A stretch of 60,215 nt of DNA from Planctomycetaceae bacterium (GTDB lineage Bacteria > Planctomycetota > Planctomycetia > Planctomycetales > Planctomycetaceae). Made by a program: the position numbers and the translations under genes. Positions within the stretch are counted from its first letter, which is position 1. The number at the start of each line of letters is the position of its first letter. Below are positions 59,278-60,215 of this stretch, one piece after another. The notes below the pieces were generated by a model. That model saw only the letters and a list, made by a program, of their open reading frames with translations, had not been told where the DNA came from and did not search any database. The stretch covers positions 1 to 60,215 of the forward strand of contig JABISG010000159.1 of the NCBI GenBank assembly GCA_018699955.1, written 5' to 3'.

Positions 59278-60215
59278 CTATCGAAACAATTCCTGTCGCA
59301 AAACATCAAGCGGATAAAACGTGTCGCGCCAGCGCACGCCGCGTTGACGTAGCGTGATCCATGCCGACCGCCAGAACGCCCAGATCAGCAGCACCCCCGC
59401 CAGCGGCAACACGGGGAACACCGAACAGCTTCCGCCCAACTGGCGCGACATCAAGGCATATGACGTGTGCGTAAACAGAATCGCCGCCGCGAAACCGAGG
59501 CAACGCGCATCGGGTAGCGCAAGCACGGCGACATATGGCAGCAAACTCACCGCCACCCAGAACAGCGTCACCAGCGACAATCGCCACAGGGAATATTCCA
59601 CCGCCGCGAAAGCATTCTTTTCCAGTCCGCGAATGACACCCGCCGCCGATTCCTGCCATTTCACCTGCACGAGTCGGTCGGCGACGAGAATGTCGGAGCG
59701 ATAATCGAACCGCTTCATCAGCTTGCCAAGCTTCACGTCGTCCAGCACGTCCAGCCGAATCGGTTTGTGTCCACCGGCGGCCCGATACGCATCGGCCCGC
59801 ACTAGATTGAATGCCCCGATGCCGGAGTAAACCCACTTCAACGGCGTCGGCACCAGCCAGATGAAAGTCCCCGCCGTCATCAGAAAACCGAAGTAAGTCG
59901 TCAGCGCACTTTCCCAATAACCGTCGGTCACCATCCGCGGCATCAGGCACAAGTGATCGACTTTCGCCTGCTGCGCGTATTGCACGGCTCGCTGCAGTGC
60001 ATCATCGACAAACACCACATCGCCATCGGTGAATAACAGCAACTCACCCGTTGCGCCTGCCGCAGCAACGTGCAAGGCATGGTTCTTGCCCAGCCAATCA
60101 TCGGGTAGCGTCTTGATGTGAATGACCCGCAACCGGCTGTCCTCGTCGGCCAGCCGATCCATGATCGCCCCGGTGTCGTCCGTCGATCGATCGTCGATGG
60201 CAATCAGTTCCAGGG
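59278..60215 (-). CDS. Family 2 glycosyltransferase, 5' end outside the window
   Basis: The reading frame continues to the right edge (LELIAIDDRSTDDTGAIMDR), so the true start lies beyond 60215; an internal ATG at 60162 is not the start. DDRSTDDT and LLLFTDGDVVFVDDAL (the DxD-type motif) bind the nucleotide sugar and metal. The C-terminal third has three hydrophobic segments typical of membrane-anchored GT2 enzymes. It probably builds a cell-surface glycan or carotenoid-like glycoside; the acceptor is unknown. Confidence 0.9.
   Translation of the reverse strand, partial: LELIAIDDRSTDDTGAIMDRLADEDSRLRVIHIKTLPDDWLGKNHALHVAAAGATGELLLFTDGDVVFVDDALQRAVQYAQQAKVDHLCLMPRMVTDGYWESALTTYFGFLMTAGTFIWLVPTPLKWVYSGIGAFNLVRADAYRAAGGHKPIRLDVLDDVKLGKLMKRFDYRSDILVADRLVQVKWQESAAGVIRGLEKNAFAAVEYSLWRLSLVTLFWVAVSLLPYVAVLALPDARCLGFAAAILFTHTSYALMSRQLGGSCSVFPVLPLAGVLLIWAFWRSAWITLRQRGVRWRDTFYPLDVLRQELFR

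Overview
The window reads as chromosomal DNA of a planctomycete (Planctomycetota, most likely Planctomycetales). This rests on four PSD1-type proteins (planctomycete cytochrome C, DUF1549, DUF1553), each paired with a twin-arginine DUF1501 protein. It is supported by a PVC-type heme-binding CxxCH protein, several sulfatases, DUF1080 and DUF1326 proteins, and lipid A genes. No phage, plasmid or CRISPR signature was seen. Coding density is high and mobile DNA is limited to short palindromic repeats.

Layout. 1-450: a sulfatase remnant behind a structured, non-coding edge. 509-4371 (minus): ompH/skp, lpxC, lpxA and a Gfo/Idh/MocA oxidoreductase, an outer-membrane/lipid A block. 4699-10704: a methyltransferase, a UvrD/PcrA helicase, an exported protein broken by an in-frame TAG, a molybdenum-carrier-like protein and a DUF1326 protein. 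10757-22063: a large PVC cytochrome/HEAT protein, two exported unknowns, the first PSD1/DUF1501 pair, a TPR protein and a lipoprotein. 22280-30874: a PhyH-like dioxygenase, a sulfatase, a sialate-esterase-like hydrolase, an SMP-30 protein, an ACT protein, small membrane/lipoproteins, a frameshifted PKD protein and an AlkA-like glycosylase. 30946-34611: a DUF1080 protein and an Nramp-like transporter fused to a CBM9-like domain. 34751-37796: a tightly coupled methyltransferase, FAD oxidoreductase and type III polyketide synthase operon. 37830-53896: a lone DUF1501 gene and three more PSD1/DUF1501 pairs, one extended by a sulfatase. 54174-60215: tRNA-Lys(TTT) with a terminator, an FAH-family enzyme, an Ldh-family dehydrogenase, mnmE, an exported beta-propeller protein and the 3' part of a family 2 glycosyltransferase.

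How the genes may work together. The dominant theme is handling of extracellular, probably sulfated, polysaccharides: sulfatases, PSD1/DUF1501 pairs, a DUF1080 protein, an SGNH esterase, an SMP-30 lactonase and a propeller hydrolase candidate. Sugar-acid enzymes (FAH-like, Ldh-like) may act downstream; this is inference. The PSD1 proteins share a scaffold with two CxxCH motifs but differ in the domain between DUF1549 and DUF1553. The type III PKS operon is a separate secondary-metabolism unit, plausibly for alkylresorcinol- or alkylpyrone-like lipids.

Intergenic DNA carries several repeat families: a CCCACGGG/CCCGTGGG hairpin (4 copies), a dRS3-like inverted pair, a two-hairpin element (2 copies), a 28-nt element (2 copies) and an 18-nt leader motif upstream of neighbouring genes.
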